Of a stretch of DNA of 64,000 nt, positions 63,523-64,000 are shown piece after piece. This stretch comes from Alphaproteobacteria bacterium (GTDB lineage Bacteria > Pseudomonadota > Alphaproteobacteria > Micropepsales > Micropepsaceae): contig JAGWNK010000016.1 in the NCBI GenBank assembly GCA_028871345.1, positions 1 through 64,000 of the forward strand, read 5' to 3'. Every line of letters starts with the position of its first letter. Position 1 is the stretch's first letter. Position numbers and translations under genes: made by a program. The notes below the pieces were generated by a model, which saw nothing but the letters and a program-made list of their open reading frames with translations, ran no database searches and had not been told where the DNA came from.

Positions 63523-64000
63523 CCTTGGCCCCGATCCACGTCGAGGCGCAGGAAATGCGCCGAGCAGGAGATGCAGGGGTCGTAATTGCGGATGGCCTGC
63601 TCGCAGCGGTGCTGCAGCTCCTTGTCGGGAAGGTCGAGCCAGTCGCCGACGAAGCTCGTCAAATCCTTCTCGATGGTCGGCTGGTTCTGCGACGTGGGGG
63701 CGGCGATGCGCGCGAAGGTCACCGAGCCGCTGTCATCAATCGTGTAGCGGTGATAGCAGATGCCGCGCGGGGCCTCGGTGGCATGGCAGCCGGAACCGGC
63801 CCGCATCGGCCCATCGATGAAAGGCCTGTCCGGCGGCTCGTAGGCCTGGACGATCCGCAGCGCCTCTTCGCAGGCGTAGACCACTTCTACCGCCCGCACG
63901 ACGATGCTCTTGAAGGGATTGTTGCAGGTCTCTCCCAAGCCGGCTTCGCGCGCGACCTGCTGCGCTGTCGGCGTCAGCCGGTCGAAATTGAGGCTGTAGC
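63519..64000 (-). CDS. NiFe-hydrogenase large subunit, group 3-like (partial, 3' end)
   Basis: The last 159 codons of the catalytic subunit; the 5' part lies beyond the window. It ends with DPCISCSAHFLRL, giving two cysteine ligands of the NiFe centre and the His after which the maturation protease cuts, leaving an 11-residue tail to be removed. Upstream residues (CNNPFKSIVVRAVEVVYACEEAL, EAPRGICYHRYTID, NQPTIEKDL) resemble soluble group 3 enzymes (HoxH, sulfhydrogenase or F420-type), which use NAD(P) or ferredoxin. The subgroup needs the missing part. Confidence 0.9.
   Translation of the reverse strand, partial: YSLNFDRLTPTAQQVAREAGLGETCNNPFKSIVVRAVEVVYACEEALRIVQAYEPPDRPFIDGPMRAGSGCHATEAPRGICYHRYTIDDSGSVTFARIAAPTSQNQPTIEKDLTSFVGDWLDLPDKELQHRCEQAIRNYDPCISCSAHFLRLDVDRGQG

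Overview
The window is a GC-rich bacterial chromosome segment with almost no non-coding space and no tRNA, rRNA, CRISPR array, transposase or prophage gene that I could find. The gene set points to an alphaproteobacterium: two invasion-associated-locus-B proteins, a PAS_5-type protein, a PilZ protein, an FNR/FixK regulator with a cysteine motif, MlaA and a DUF2934 protein. The combination of pyruvate:ferredoxin oxidoreductase, an Nfn-type transhydrogenase and a group 3 NiFe-hydrogenase suggests a fermentative, facultatively anaerobic lineage. Rhizomicrobium/Micropepsis-like bacteria would fit, but that placement is inference only.

Layout. 0.6-3.2 kb: sodium:solute symporter plus SMP-30 lactonase. 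3.2-7.2 kb: HAD phosphatase, TPR protein, PLP trans-sulfuration enzyme, thiolase. 7.7-10.5 kb: PilZ protein, PEP-CTERM protein with a clear terminator, small secreted protein, PAS protein. 10.6-12.1 kb: glucuronate isomerase, which may work with the symporter and lactonase on sugar acids. 12.2-14.6 kb: cytochrome b561-like protein translationally coupled to a sulfite-oxidase-fold lipoprotein, then MlaA. 14.6-22.6 kb: an MdtABC-type RND efflux operon whose adaptor carries an extra cysteine-rich tail. 22.9-24.1 kb: two overlapping IalB paralogues. 24.3-33.8 kb: an exopolysaccharide cluster (chain-length regulator with a degenerate kinase domain, ATP-grasp protein, two GT2 glycosyltransferases, O-antigen ligase/polymerase, flippase, WecG/TagA transferase, priming sugar transferase), facing an XRE regulator across a repeat-rich gap.

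34.6-42.6 kb: PEP carboxylase, a tandem universal stress protein, an FNR-type regulator, an ADP-forming acyl-CoA synthetase/GNAT fusion and a quinone reductase. A 14-bp FNR-like box lies between the regulator and the stress protein, correctly placed for activation. 42.9-46.5 kb: two small membrane proteins and an M16 peptidase. 46.6-49.1 kb: PstS and a phosphate-type porin with a candidate Pho box and a strong terminator.

50.2-64 kb is the most unusual part. A 1654-residue pyruvate:ferredoxin oxidoreductase has an inserted helical segment and its own C-terminal one-cluster ferredoxin. It overlaps a gene that fuses both Nfn subunits behind a novel N-terminal domain. Next come a PorB-like protein that has lost the thiamine-diphosphate motif and a GltD-like flavoprotein fused to a PorD-like ferredoxin. 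Facing these are hypF, a hydrogenase maturation protease and the end of a NiFe-hydrogenase large subunit, with a possible hypA remnant between. Together they suggest a route from pyruvate through reduced ferredoxin to NAD(P)H and H2, with PEP carboxylase and the acyl-CoA synthetase as further fermentative steps. FNR-type control of this route is plausible: a weaker FNR-like box precedes the pyruvate oxidoreductase gene.
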